DNA of 64,000 nucleotides from Macrobrachium rosenbergii (GCF_040412425.1 NC_089744.1:30691001-30755000), one strand, 5' to 3'; positions 47,909 to 58,570 are shown, counted from the stretch's first letter. Program-made: numbers and translations. The notes: generated from the letters alone by a model not told the origin.

Positions 47909-48590
47909 TCTATTTATCTTCAGCTTTTCCCATCTTTATATGGGGTCGCTGTTTGTTATAAGTCTTCTCCATCTTCTGCGATCATGCAGCATTACCTCAC
48001 TAACGTTCTTCTCCTGCATGTCCCTGTTAATTGTGTCTCTCCATCTCATTCTTGGTCTACCTCTCCTCCTTGTTCAGGCACTTCCATATTCATGGTTCTT
48101 TTACATACAGAATCCTCCTCTCTTCTCATAACATGTCCAAACCATTGTAATCGTCTCTGTTGCAGTTTCTTTGATATTTCTGTAACTTTTACCGTCCCTC
48201 TTATGAAGTCATTCCTTATCCTGTCTCTTCTTGTCCTCCGTACATCCAACGCAGCATTCTCTTTTCTGCCACTTCCATCTTTCTCTCTTGTGCTTTCTTC
48301 ATTAGGCCATGTTTCACAACTATACATCAACGCAGGTCTGACAATGCTCTTGTACATTTTTCCTTCATCTTTACATTAAATCTTTTTGTCATTCATAACA
48401 CACCTGATGTTTTCCTCCAATTGCACCAAGCTGATTGTATTTATGATTCACTTCCTCCTCCATCCCTCCACAATCAGTGACCAAACCAAGGTACTTAAAG
48501 GATGTAGATATTTTTACTTTTGCCTGCTCTAAGTTGATGCTTCCCTCTTGTCTCCTCCATCCAATCAGCATTATCATTTATATATATATT
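47907..48590 (-). pseudogene. RTE-type LINE relic: reverse-transcriptase C-terminal part
   Basis: Minus-strand frames read KVKISTSFKYLGLVTDCGGM and EEEVNHKYNQLGAIGG (48577-48389), then MYKSIVRPALMYSCETWP and RDRIRNDFIRGTVKVTEISK, then QQRRLQWFGHVMRREED (48357-48046). The order FKYLG-V, Y-xVRPA-LYG-E-W and RLxWxGHVxRR is the classic C-terminal part of RTE/BovB-like LINE reverse transcriptases. Frameshifts and stops interrupt it, so it is dead. The same element type continues as an endonuclease relic at 51480-52140, also minus, in the correct 5' to 3' order. Confidence 0.75.
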
Positions 48591-48621
<31 letters not shown>

Positions 48622-48804
48622 CATCAACGCAGGTCTGACAATATATATATATTTTTCCCTTCATATTTAATTTATCTTTATAAACACACCTTGTTTTGTC
48701 CAATTTACTGCTATTGTTATAGTGGATTCATTAGTAATAATCAGTGACACACACACACATGTAGCTCTTTTACATATATCTAGTTGATGCTTATATATAT
48801 ATCC

Positions 48805-48900
<96 letters not shown>

Positions 48901-48960
48901 CAGTTATACACACACGGTGTAAGTTATATATATATAGTGGATTCATTAGAGAGAACTTGT
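48591..48960. repeat. Degenerate AT-interrupted echo of the RTE relic, plus (AT)n array
   Basis: CATCAACGCAGGTCTGACAAT at 48622 repeats 48326-48346 exactly and is followed by similar but AT-interrupted text (TTTTTCCCTTCAT, ACACACCTTGTTTTGTCC) up to ~48700. TAGTTGATGCTT at 48780 echoes 48529. ATAGTGGATTCATTAG occurs at 48719 and again at 48935. A pure (AT)n array lies at 48803-48893. Confidence 0.75.
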
Positions 48961-49109
48961 CTGTTTAACAATATAATAGTGAAGAGATGTGTTTTATTTG
49001 TTGAAGTCCCAAATCGCGTACTAGTCAGGTGATGCTCTCATAGAATCCGAAGTCAGTGTACATCTTGTCCTCATTTACTGAACTGCATTCCGATCCATAG
49101 GGTGGTCAT

Positions 49110-49412
49110 CCTCGCAGGGGAGAAGTGCCATTAGTGTGCCTCATGCGATGCACTGTCGGCATTACTTAAGGTTCTTTGCAGCCTCCCTTCCTTTAGGTCC
49201 CTAGCTGCAACCCCTTTCATTCCTTTGACTGTACCTTCGTTCATAGGCTCTTTCTTGTCTTACTTTTCGCCCTCGCCTAAAAATTGTTTCATAGTGCAAC
49301 TGCGAGGTTTTCATCCTGTTACACGTTTTAAACCTTCTTACTCTTAATTTCTGTTGCAGCACTGAATGACCTCATATGTCACAGCGCTTGGCCTTTGGCA
49401 AAAATTCTGAGT
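49110..49412 (+). repeat. Family A copy 10 (full length)
   Basis: GGCATTACTTAAGG, TTCTTTGCAGCCTCCCTTCC, TAGTGCAACTGCGAGG, and a 3' end with TGAATGACCTCATATGTCAC and GGCCTTTGGC. Confidence 0.85.
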
Positions 49413-50439
49413 TCTGTTTTCTCTCTTATACAGCGGTCATGTTTTTCAAGATCCCAAAATTGTTGGTTGCTGAGACGTAGAGGGGAACAATCGACACTTC
49501 CTGCCTCCCCGACGACTGACGAGCGGTCTTGTGATGGGAGACTCACGTACTGCACGTACCTAGACCTTGGGGCGTACTCCCAGTGCTAGATAATCGAAAT
49601 GTTTCGTTGCCTTGCGCTTGCATTCCGCGAACCTTGGTGAACCTTGACCGCCGACAGGGGTAGCCGGTGCTCTCATGCGTGTGGCTACTTCTGTTCGAAT
49701 GCAGGCAACCACGGACCCTTCCGTGGCTGTAGACTTGGCATTACTACCCTACAACAGTTCATCATGTTTTAATATTTTTTTTTATTTAACTATTTATTTA
49801 TGAAATTTATTCAGGTCACTCTCCCGCCTACATATTCTGACATATGCTGTTTTCATAATTATAAACCTCAAATTGCTTTCATTGTCACCTTCTACACCAT
49901 GCTTCCTCAGCATCCTCCTCATTGTCGCTGTGATCTCGCATCATAATTATTTTTTGGTATTTGTATATTGTTATGCTAGAATTTCTTACGACAACAATTT
50001 TTACTTATTGTGAAAATCTTTAGGGAGATTAGGTAAAATCATCCTTACTCTGTTTACATTGTGGTGCTCTCTTTGGTTGTCGTTTTTCTGTCTCCACGTG
50101 ACGTCACATCACTACACAGCTGTTCATGCGCAGTGTTACATCATGAGTTATAGAACATTCGTGTTTAATTCACTGCACAGTATTAGGTCAGGGTGGTTAG
50201 GATGTTATATATAATCAATTATTTCGAAAGGGACTGAACATAAAATTTGTCAGAATCACGTGAAAAATATCAGAAAACCTGTGTTGCACCAGTTTTAAGG
50301 ATCCCCAGCGTAATTTCAAATTATTACTGAGTTTTCCAGGTCCTCGTATGTCACATTCAGGGTTTTTCCCTGAACTCTCTAATTTCTCCCAAAACTATTT
50401 CACAAACACTTGACCCACATACCTATTATCCTTTTATTT
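49413..50439. other. Unassigned
   Basis: Low-repeat sequence. CACGTGACGTCACATC at 50095-50110 contains a full CRE palindrome joined to an E-box (CACGTG), a possible regulatory site. Part of this block may be decayed middle portion of the RTE element. Confidence 0.35.
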
Positions 50440-50690
50440 TATTATTATTCGAAAGGTGAACCCTATTCATGTGAAACAAGCCCACCACAGTGGCCATTGA
50501 CTTGAATTTCAAGCTTCCAAAGAATGTGGTGTCCATTCGAAAGAAGTAACAGAAGGTAATGGGAAATAGAGAAAGGGGAGATCAGTTATTAGAATAACAG
50601 ATAAATGAACAAATTAAGAAATAAATAAAAATATAAGGTATTAAAATACAAGTTGAATAGTCTGAACCAAGTGTTGCTTCCCTTAGCAGT
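50440..50690 (-). mobile_element. LINE tail, antisense
   Basis: TTATTATTATTCGAAAGG, then GAACCCTATTC, GGCCATTGACTTGAATTTC and GGGAAATAGAGAAAGGGGAG, with almost no array expansion. It lies head-to-head with a sense tail at 50757. Confidence 0.75.
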
Positions 50691-50756
50691 CTTTCATGTC
50701 TTTGTCAGTCAAAATTCAACCATATGGCTTCCTGGTAAACAAAATAATAGCATGCC

Positions 50757-50844
50757 AATATGATTCGTACATCATAATATTTGGAAGCTTGGATTTCAAG
50801 CCAATGGCCCCTGTGGGCTTGTTCCATGTGAATAGGTTCATCTT

Positions 50845-50846
<2 letters not shown>
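50757..50846 (+). mobile_element. LINE tail, sense, ending in (AAT)n
   Basis: ATATTTGGAAGCTTGG, GCCAATGGCCCCTGTGGGC, TTGTTCCATGTGAATAGG and TTCATCTTCTGAATAATAAT, followed by ~55 bp of (AAT)n. Confidence 0.8.
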
Positions 50847-50902
<56 letters not shown>

Positions 50903-51055
50903 GAGAAACAAATCCACAGTTAAATAAGTGTACATATATTTAGGGATAAATCTGTACTAGAGCTTTCGGAATCTGTTCAGTTCCCCTTGAAAAGGGGGAA
51001 TTGAACAGATTCCCGGGAGCTCTCTGTACAGATTTATCTGTAAATATATGTACAC

Positions 51056-51110
<55 letters not shown>
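50847..51110. mobile_element. Hairpin element 2 inserted in an (AAT)n array
   Basis: The hairpin at 50902-51056 has (AAT)n on both sides (50847-50901 and 51057-51110). Arms pair as GTACATATATTTAGGGATAA and AATCTGTAC against GTACAGATTTATCTG and TAAATATATGTAC. Inner arms CAGTTCCCC and GGGGGAATTG close on a short AAAA-type loop. Only the left end carries the GGAGAAACAAATCCACAGTT terminus shared with element 1. The core CAGATTCCCGGGAGCTCTCT is also shared. Confidence 0.85.
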
Positions 51111-51112
<2 letters not shown>

Positions 51113-51479
51113 TGGTGTGTTAGTCTCTTCTGTTACCTTTGTCCTTATTCCAAGGAAAAATTATTCTTTGTCTCATGTCCTGTCAGCCACTCATTCACAT
51201 TTACCACTGTGACGTTCCATTCGTTGTCTATGTAATTGCCAACTTTACTACGTACTGGGTAATCAGTTGTAGAAACACTGAAAATTATTTTAACCCATTT
51301 TGCTCTTGTATCATTAGATCTCTCTCCCTCTCTCATCATTGGAAATATCTTCAGAAGTAAGGTTCTGTTGAAAAAAACTGCATTCTTTTCATACAGCACC
51401 CCTCCATATGTGTCTTTTATCGTGAGATTTGTTTACTGATTAATGAATCTTCATTTGTTTTATTTCTCTCCCTCCAATG
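51111..51479. other. Unassigned
   Basis: Possibly decayed RTE middle sequence. No clear motif. Confidence 0.35.
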
Positions 51480-52147
51480 CTGCTGCGTCCTCTTTGTCAC
51501 CTTTTTCTTCTGCTTATATTCCTCTTTCTAACCTCCTGTTCACATACCATTTCCTACTGATACTGACCCCATTCTTGAATATTTGCATATTCATGTAATC
51601 CCTTCCATTTCATTTCTAGCACTAGTCCATTTTTCATTCATCTTCTCCTTACATGCCCTTCTTACTTCCTTTTTATTGTATTTTATTCTTTTAATTTACG
51701 TTTATTGCCATAATCGACTTCTTACTCTTCGGCTAAAAGTTATTTCAATCAGATAATTAGATGTATCTGTAGCCTCTCCTTTTCTTACTATTACATTTCA
51801 CTATATACTCTTCTATCGACTTTCTACAACCCATATACCAAATTCCCCTGAACATTTTGTCTTTCCCACTAATATTTATGAATATTCTTGTTTGTAAATC
51901 ATTCATTTTCTGCAATCCAGCCCTTTTAGAACTCATTTCCACAAGAGTTTCCTTTCTTGTTTATTCCAGGAACTTCATATCCATCAGCTGACCGTGTTTC
52001 TGTGTCACTTGCCTTTGCATTCAGATCACCTAGCATAACCACCCTTGTTGTTCTCCAACCCAACCTATAGAGACAGGTTCAGATGTTTTTCGCAGCTTTT
52101 TCTGCTATCACCTTCATCTTCTCAGCTGCCAAAGTCACGATGTTCCG

Positions 52148-52149
<2 letters not shown>
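51480..52149 (-). pseudogene. RTE-type LINE relic: endonuclease part
   Basis: The minus-strand reading near 52060-51990 gives RVVMLGDLNAKASDTETRS, matching the GDFN/GDLNA active-site box of apurinic-like LINE endonucleases. It is followed by YEVPGINKKGNSCGNEF and NIHKY-WERQN, the N-x-x-KYTWE region. Several stops and frame changes are present. A Lys/Glu-rich linker (ACKEKMNEKWTSARNEMEGI) follows toward 51600. It lies upstream, on the minus strand, of the reverse-transcriptase part at 47907-48590 and could be the same insertion, later split by other elements. Confidence 0.65.

Positions 52150-52234
<85 letters not shown>
52150..52234. repeat. (AT)n array
   Basis: Pure AT repeat between the RTE relic and a SINE-like block. 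Confidence 0.95.
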
Positions 52235-52238
<4 letters not shown>

Positions 52239-52641
52239 CTATTTATCACATCACCGTGAGCGAATTGGATATTAAAGGACGTTTGTAGCTTTCTGATTGT
52301 ATATGAATCACGGTGATATGATAAATAGTCATAATATAGCTACGTGCGACAAACGCACTACACGGTCAACATGGCAGAGGTGGGTGGATATCGTCTCCAA
52401 ATGCAAAACACCTGAGTTTGACGGGTGAGTTGATGGGAGGCGATATTCACTTATAACCTCTCTTGTGGCCGACTGGGTTAGTGCGTCCCTGTAGTCCTGA
52501 GTCCTCGTCCGCCGCTGGTTCGACCCCACGGGACGGTGACCTTATTATCGACTAAAAAATTGCCCTTCGGTAACATATATGAAAATATATTATTTCCGAG
52601 GTAGAGCGAATTGGATATTAAAGGACGTTTGTAGCTTTCTG

Positions 52642-52645
<4 letters not shown>
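52235..52645 (+). mobile_element. tRNA-derived SINE with AT tail (second family), plus duplicated 3' part
   Basis: The tRNA-like head is at about 52460-52540: GTGGCCGACTGGGTTAGTGC (A box) and CTGGTTCGACCCC (B box). The body has GCCCTTCGGTAAC and ends with GCGAATTGGATATTAAAGGA and GTTTGTAGCTTTCTGATT, running into (AT)n. The same 3' segment also lies at 52258-52298 upstream of the head. There it is enclosed by a 24-bp inverted repeat (ATGACTATTTATCACATCAC at 52235 and its complement ending at 52332). A minus-strand member is at 63763-63907. Confidence 0.75.
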
Positions 52646-53072
<427 letters not shown>

Positions 53073-53393
53073 TGCACAAAGAGCTCATGTTGTTTCATAT
53101 AATGTATGCGTGTTTCTTCTGCTAAGAACAAACACAGTGGCGTGTATTTTTTAAAGTTGTCATCAAAGGAAGAAAATTTTACAACTAGAAGGTCTAATAC
53201 AAGATCGGGAAGGGAACCAGGATTGGTGTATTGTATAAGTGAATGCTTCCCTTAGATTAAAAAATCTGGATGTAAGTAATAGGGAAGGCTTTGTTCGGGC
53301 CATTTCGGTTGTGGTGAAAGGTTGGTTAACAGCTGGTATCAGTATGAAAGTGGAATGGCTTAAAACTGTGTTTTCAAACACGTTACTTTAACA
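53073..53393. other. Unassigned
   Basis: Short unique stretch. No gene seen. Confidence 0.4.
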
Positions 53394-53420
53394 AAAATTG
53401 TTATACCTTACAGGGCTGGA

Positions 53421-53460
<40 letters not shown>

Positions 53461-53491
53461 CAAATATTGTTATGATCTTTACACGGCTGGA

Positions 53492-53575
<84 letters not shown>

Positions 53576-53610
53576 GCAATCAACATTGTCATAATTTGCT
53601 TTACAAGGCT

Positions 53611-53647
<37 letters not shown>

Positions 53648-53697
53648 CAAACATTGTTATGATGTGCTTTACAATGCTGGATTTCTCCCTCTCTGAA
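53394..53697 (+). repeat. Four tandem units each ending in (CT)n
   Basis: Unit: CAACAAACATTGTTATGAT then CTTTACAAGGCTGGATTTTC then (CT)n. The CT runs are at 53424-53457, 53494-53571 and 53611-53643. The fourth unit has almost no CT expansion (CTCCCTCTCTGA). The microsatellite is part of the repeated unit and varies in length among units. Confidence 0.9.
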
Positions 53698-53786
53698 TCT
53701 GGGCGTAGTGATCCTTGCTGAGAGATTAGCAGCTACAAGTCCTGTAAAGTTTTAGAATTTGAGGAATTATCATGACTTGAGTTCTA

Positions 53787-55945
53787 TGAGAAAATTTGAT
53801 TTTGTGAACTAGCAGCAAAATTCGATTTTGTGAACTGGCAAGAAAATTCGATTTTGTGAACGGGCAGGAAAATTCGATTTTTTGAACAGGCAGGAAAATT
53901 CGATTTTGTGAACAGGCAGGAAAATTCGATTTTGTGAACAAGCAGGAAAACTCGATTTTGTGAACAAGCAGGAAAATTCGATTATGTGAACGGGCAGGAA
54001 AAGTCAATTTTGTGAACGGGCAGGAAAATTCGATTTTGTGAGCGGGCAGGAAAATTCGATTTTTTAATAGGCAGGAAAATTCGATATTGTGAACAGGCAG
54101 GAAAATTCGATTTTGTGAACAAGCAGGAAAATTCGATTTTGTGCAAAAGCAGGAAAATTGATTTTTTGAACAGGCAGTAGAAGTCGATTTTGTGAACAAG
54201 CAAGAAAAGACGATTTTTTGAACAGGCGGGAAAATTCGATTTTGTGAACAAGCACGAAAATCGATTTTTTGAACAGGCAGGAAAGTTCGATTTTGTGAAC
54301 GGGCAGGAAAATCCACCTTAGTGAATGGGCAGGAAAATTAGATTTTGTGACCGGGCAGGAAAATCCAGTTTAGTGAATGGGCAGGAAAATTAGATTTTGT
54401 GACCGAGCAGGAAAATTCGATATTGTGAACGGGTAGGAAAATTCGATTTTGTGAATGGGCGGGAGAATTCGATTTTGTGAATGGGCAGAAAATTCGATTT
54501 TGTGAACAGGCAGGAAAATTCGATTTTGAGAACAAGCAGGAAAATTCGATTTTGTGAACAGGCAGGAAAATTCGATTTTTTGAATAGGCAAGAAAATCTG
54601 ATTTTGTGAACAGGCAGGAAAATTCGATTTTGTGAACAAGCAGGAAAATTTATTTATTGAACAGGCAGGAAAATTCGATTTTGTGAACAAGCAGTAAAAG
54701 TCGATTTTTTGAACAGGCGGGAAAATTTGATTATGTGAACAGGCAGGAAAATGCGATCTATTGAACAGGCAGGAAAATTTGATCTGGTGAACAGGCAGGA
54801 AAATTCAATTTTGTGAACGGGTAGGAAAATTCTATTTTTATTAACAGACAGGAAGATTCTATTTTGTGAACAGGCAGGAAAATTTGATTATGTGAACAGG
54901 CAGGAAAATTCGATTTTGTGAACAGGCAGGAAAATTCAATTTTGTGAACAGACAGGAAAATTCTATTTTGTGAACAGGCGGGAAAATTCGATTTTGTGAA
55001 CAAGAAGGAAAATTCTATTTATTGAACAGGCAGGAATAGTCGATTTTGTTAACAAGCAGTAAAAGTCGATTTTTTTAATAGACGGGAAAATTCGATCTGG
55101 TGAACAGGCAGGAAAATTCGATCTGGTGAACAGGCAAGAAAATTCGATTTTGTGAACGGGCAGGAAAATTCGATTTTTTGAACAGGCAGGAAAGTTCGAT
55201 TTTGTGAATGGGGAGGAAAATTCGATTTTGCGAACAGGCAGGAAAATTCGATTTTGTGAACAGGCAGGAAAATCCGATTTTGTGAACAGGCAGGAAAATT
55301 CGATTTTGTGAACAGGCAGGAAAGTTCGATTTTGTGAATGGGCAGGAAAATTCGATTTTGTGAATAGGTAGAGGTAGGAAAATTCGATTTTGTGAACAGG
55401 TAGGAAAATTCGATTTTGTGAACAAACAGGAAAATCGATTTTTGAACAGCTGGAGAAGTCGATTTTGTGAACAAGCAGGAAAAGTCGATTTTTTTAACAT
55501 GAGGAAAATTCGATTATATGAACAGGCAGTAAAATTCGATTTTGTGAACAGCAGGAGAATTCAATTTTGTGAACAGGCGGAAGGTTCGATTTTGTGAACA
55601 GGCAGCAAAATTCGATTTTGTGAACAGGCCGGAAAATTCGATTTCATGAACAAGCAGGAAAATTCGATTTTGTGGAAAAGCAGGAAAATCGATTTTTTAA
55701 ATAGCCAGGAAAATTCGATTTCGTGAACATGTAGGAAAATTCGATTTTGTGAACAGGCAGGAAAAATCGATTTGTAAACAGGCAGGAAAAATCGATTTTG
55801 TGAACAAGCAGGAAAATTCGATTTTTTGAACAGGCAGGAAAATTCGATTATGTGAATAGGCAGGAAAAGTCAGTTTTGGGAACAGGCAGAAAAATTAGAT
55901 TTTGTGAACAAGCAGGAAAATTCGACTTTGTGAACAAACAGGAAG
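53787..55945 (+). repeat. 26-bp minisatellite, ~80 units
   Basis: Unit GGCAGGAAAATTCGATTTTG then TGAACA (26 bp), with many single-base variants (GGGCAGG, AAGCAGG, TTTTTTGAACA) and shortened units. Translations on the minus strand look like repeated Asn-Arg-Ile-Phe-Leu-Pro-Val-His peptides, but 26 is not divisible by three and unit length varies. It is non-coding. Confidence 0.95.
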
Positions 55946-56223
55946 CGGTGTCTTATGGCTTTGTGTCCTCATAAATCATGCTCCATTGCCATCCCGAGTA
56001 CAAAGTGCTTGGATGGTAATTGTGTATCACTTAGAGAATCTTCCATGTAACATACTTTAGCATTATGGCTTATCCAATTGCACCATTAGTATATATTTAG
56101 CTTATTATTATTAGTATTGTTCTCCCGATACTGATCTCTAAGGAATATGGTATACTATCGATAATGTGGTAGTGTTATAGTTTATATAAGTGCATTAGTG
56201 TATACTTGATGATGATGATGATG

Positions 56224-56265
<42 letters not shown>

Positions 56266-56785
56266 TTGGAAGGAGTCCCTCTTTTAGGCAGTGTTATTAA
56301 AAACAATTTCTGTTTCAACGGCTTTTATATTGTGGGTAGTCTTCCCTATCTTTTTTAATAAATGATAGTAATAAGTAAATAATAATAAATAAGAAGAATA
56401 GATAAATAATAATAAATAAGAAGAATAGAGAAGTCTCTACAAACTAAATGGCAAACCGACTCTTTGTTGGCCAGGGAAGGTATTTTGTATTTGAGAATTC
56501 AAGTTCTGCAAGTTGTGTGAAACTATGAGGAGATTAGAAAAACCCAGAGGGAATTTCGTTTGAAAAATACATCTGCCGCAGGAAGGATTCTGACCTTTGC
56601 CCTTTGGGCGTGTTAAGGGATAGACTTGAATTACCCACAGTGCTGCAAAGAAGGGATGTCAGTTGATAGCTTTAGTCGTTTTGTAATAGTTTTAACCCGT
56701 AGTTTATACAAGACTTCTATACTCTCAACTTTCAAGTCACGTAGGCAATACCCATGATAACGAATTCACTTTACAGTACTCTGGG
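55946..56785. other. Unassigned, with a short (ATG)n-(ATT)n array
   Basis: GATGATGATGATGATTATTATT lies at 56208-56261. TAGATAAATAATAATAAATAAG is duplicated near 56385. No gene seen. Confidence 0.45.
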
Positions 56786-56876
56786 CCCCTTAATGAGGTA
56801 GTGTCGTCAGTGCACCTCACGCGTTGCATTGTAGGCATTATTAAAAGTTATACTTTTAATAATGCCTACAATGGGT
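56786..56876 (+). repeat. Family A copy 11: head only, ending in a perfect hairpin
   Basis: GAGGTAGTGTCGTCAGTGC and CACCTCACGCG are followed by CATTGTAGGCATTATTAAAAGT (56827-56848), a 3-base loop, and its exact reverse complement (56852-56873). The copy folds back on itself instead of continuing into the body. Confidence 0.85.
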
Positions 56877-56937
56877 CCTGGGTTATTGCTTTGCTATAAA
56901 TCTAAATGTTTAATTATTAGCGCTAATATTGATGGCC

Positions 56938-57018
56938 GATTAAGAAATAGTCGCGCATCTGGAATAATTAGTGATGGACGATTGAAAAACACAATTTCCT
57001 ATTATGTTATTTGATGTT
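56938..57018 (+). repeat. Left 81-bp direct repeat flanking the mariner element
   Basis: GATTAAGAAATAGTCGCGCA through ATTATGTTATTTGATGTT. It matches 58493-58573 at most positions and is followed, like that copy, by an (AT)n array. Confidence 0.85.
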
Positions 57019-57039
57019 ATTTTTCTGTATATATGTATG

Positions 57040-57043
<4 letters not shown>

Positions 57044-57121
<78 letters not shown>
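57044..57121. repeat. (AT)n array
   Basis: Pure AT, ending in ACACACAC at the left end of the mariner element. Confidence 0.95.
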
Positions 57122-57129
<8 letters not shown>

Positions 57130-57131
<2 letters not shown>

Positions 57132-58481
57132 GGGTGTTTCTGAAATTAGAGCCCCCTCTATAGCATAAACTAAAATTGATATGGACAAAAACAACAGTAA
57201 TTCAGAGCAGGTATTTATTTAAGTTTCTCTCTGAGTATTTAATATTTTGTGTGGCCTCCATCTGCCTGTACCACAGCCTGCATTCTTGAGGGGTATGATT
57301 TCAGCAAATCGCAAAAAAGCTGAGACTCAAACTCCATTTCCCTGAGCACTTCCGTCACCTCTCTTTGCAGGTCATTGAGGCTTGGTATACCATTATAGTT
57401 CACTGTGCGCGCTTCAACACGATCTTTTAAGATACTACCAATGTTTTCACACACATTAGGGTCAGGGGAGCTACCTGGAAATTCACTTGACGAGAAGAAA
57501 TCGATACCACTGTTTCGAAGCAGCTCCTGTGTCTGAAAAGCCTTGAAACATGGTGCCTTATCATGCAAAAATGTGACATTTTCAGGATCTTTGAGGAAAG
57601 GAAATACTCCACCAGTCAGCACAGTTTCTGTGAAGTATTTGCCATTCCATGACTGTCCGTTTTCTTTGATGATCCACATTAACTGTTTGGCTGTGAAACA
57701 GGGAAAAATTCCCAAATATTCAGGAAATTTCACAACTTGGCGATAGCACACGTCATCGCTGATATCATCCAACTTTGCAGCCCAAATGATGTCATTTTTA
57801 TGATTTGGCTTCCTGACTGTGTAAATGAAGAATTCATCTGATGCGGCAACATGGAGAAAGTCAGCTTCATCCCAATCTTTAAGGAATGAACCATAAAACC
57901 ATGCAAGGTCTCTCTGTTGCTGAGTGATGTTGGGCTTGCTGATGACATGAAATGGCTTGATACCAGATTTTTTCAACTCACGATATACACCACTATAACT
58001 TCTCTTATTTCCCCTTTTTGTTTGTAGTTCAATCACCAATTTACGTAAAGACTTTCTTGTTCTACCCACTGCCTCAGCTATGATGTCTTTTGACTCCTAA
58101 GAAAGGACTTCAGGCCTTCCAAGATTCTCACTCTTTTCGTGATGACAGTCATATGGATTTTTGTTCCAGTTTCTTTTAACAAAGAATTAATCTCTTTTAA
58201 TCTATTTAGCTATCCAGGAACGTGAAATGAAGGATGCGCCAGGATCCTTGGCCTCTCTGAAGGTTATAGCCCGGATTCGGTTAATCCATTTGATTTCCTC
58301 CGAGTCGTTAGTCTTGGCTGTATCTAACTCTGTCACTCAGTCTGAAAATACAAGAAATGTAAAATGAAAAATTGGTTAATAGAAACTTGAAATAATGTAC
58401 CTGGAGATAGGCTATAGCAGAAAACTTCATAACTTTCCATTTGTTCTGTGGAAGGGGGGCCTCCAATTTCGAAACACCCGG
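57130..58481 (-). mobile_element. Mariner-type DNA transposon, complete length, inactive
   Basis: A 1352-bp element with terminal inverted repeats. The left end CAGGGTGTTTCTGAAATTAG then AGCCCCCTC matches the right end, reverse-complemented, CCGGGTGTTTCGAAATTGG then AGGCCCCCC. TA follows the right end; the left flank is CA, as if one duplicated TA had mutated. Length and organisation are typical of the Tc1/mariner superfamily. It encodes one transposase on the minus strand, which carries stops, so it would need another copy to move. Confidence 0.88.
57236..58336 (-). pseudogene. Mariner-type transposase, three nonsense codons
   Basis: The frame runs from a GTG at 58334-58336 (probably a mutated ATG) to the stop just below 57239, about 366 codons, normal for the family. 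Stops at 58202-58204, 58187-58189 and 58097-58099 lie in the N-terminal helix-turn-helix half (visible: EEIKWINRIRAITFREAKDP, SFISRSWIAK, KRNWNKNPYDCHHEKSENLG). The last 277 codons are open. The DDE/RNase H fold shows ASDEFFIY (first Asp), FLHDKAPCFKAFQTQELLR (second Asp) and SSPDPNVCENIGSILKDRVE. The Glu of CEN lies 37 residues after the second Asp by my count. The C-terminus is intact. It acts by cut-and-paste at TA sites in the nucleus. Confidence 0.85.
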
Positions 58482-58492
58482 TATATAGTATA

Positions 58493-58570
58493 GATTAAGA
58501 AATAGTCGCACATTTGGAATTAGTAGCGATGAGGGATTGAAAAGCACAAATACTTATTATGTTATTTGAT

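Noticed and set aside
45148..52540. Functional tRNA genes at 45148-45210 and 52460-52540
   Set aside because: A- and B-box-like motifs are present, but no convincing acceptor-stem pairing is seen, and the sequence continues into SINE bodies with AT tails.
53787..55945. Possible CRISPR array or coding repeat (Asn-Arg-Ile-Phe-Leu-Pro peptides)
   Set aside because: Units are contiguous 26-bp tandem repeats with no unique spacers, in an animal genome, and the period is not a multiple of three.
57236..58069. An intact 276-residue transposase starting at 58069
   Set aside because: The apparent start is a GTG in the middle of the domain. The same frame continues upstream through three stops to 58336, so the protein is truncated by mutation, not naturally short.
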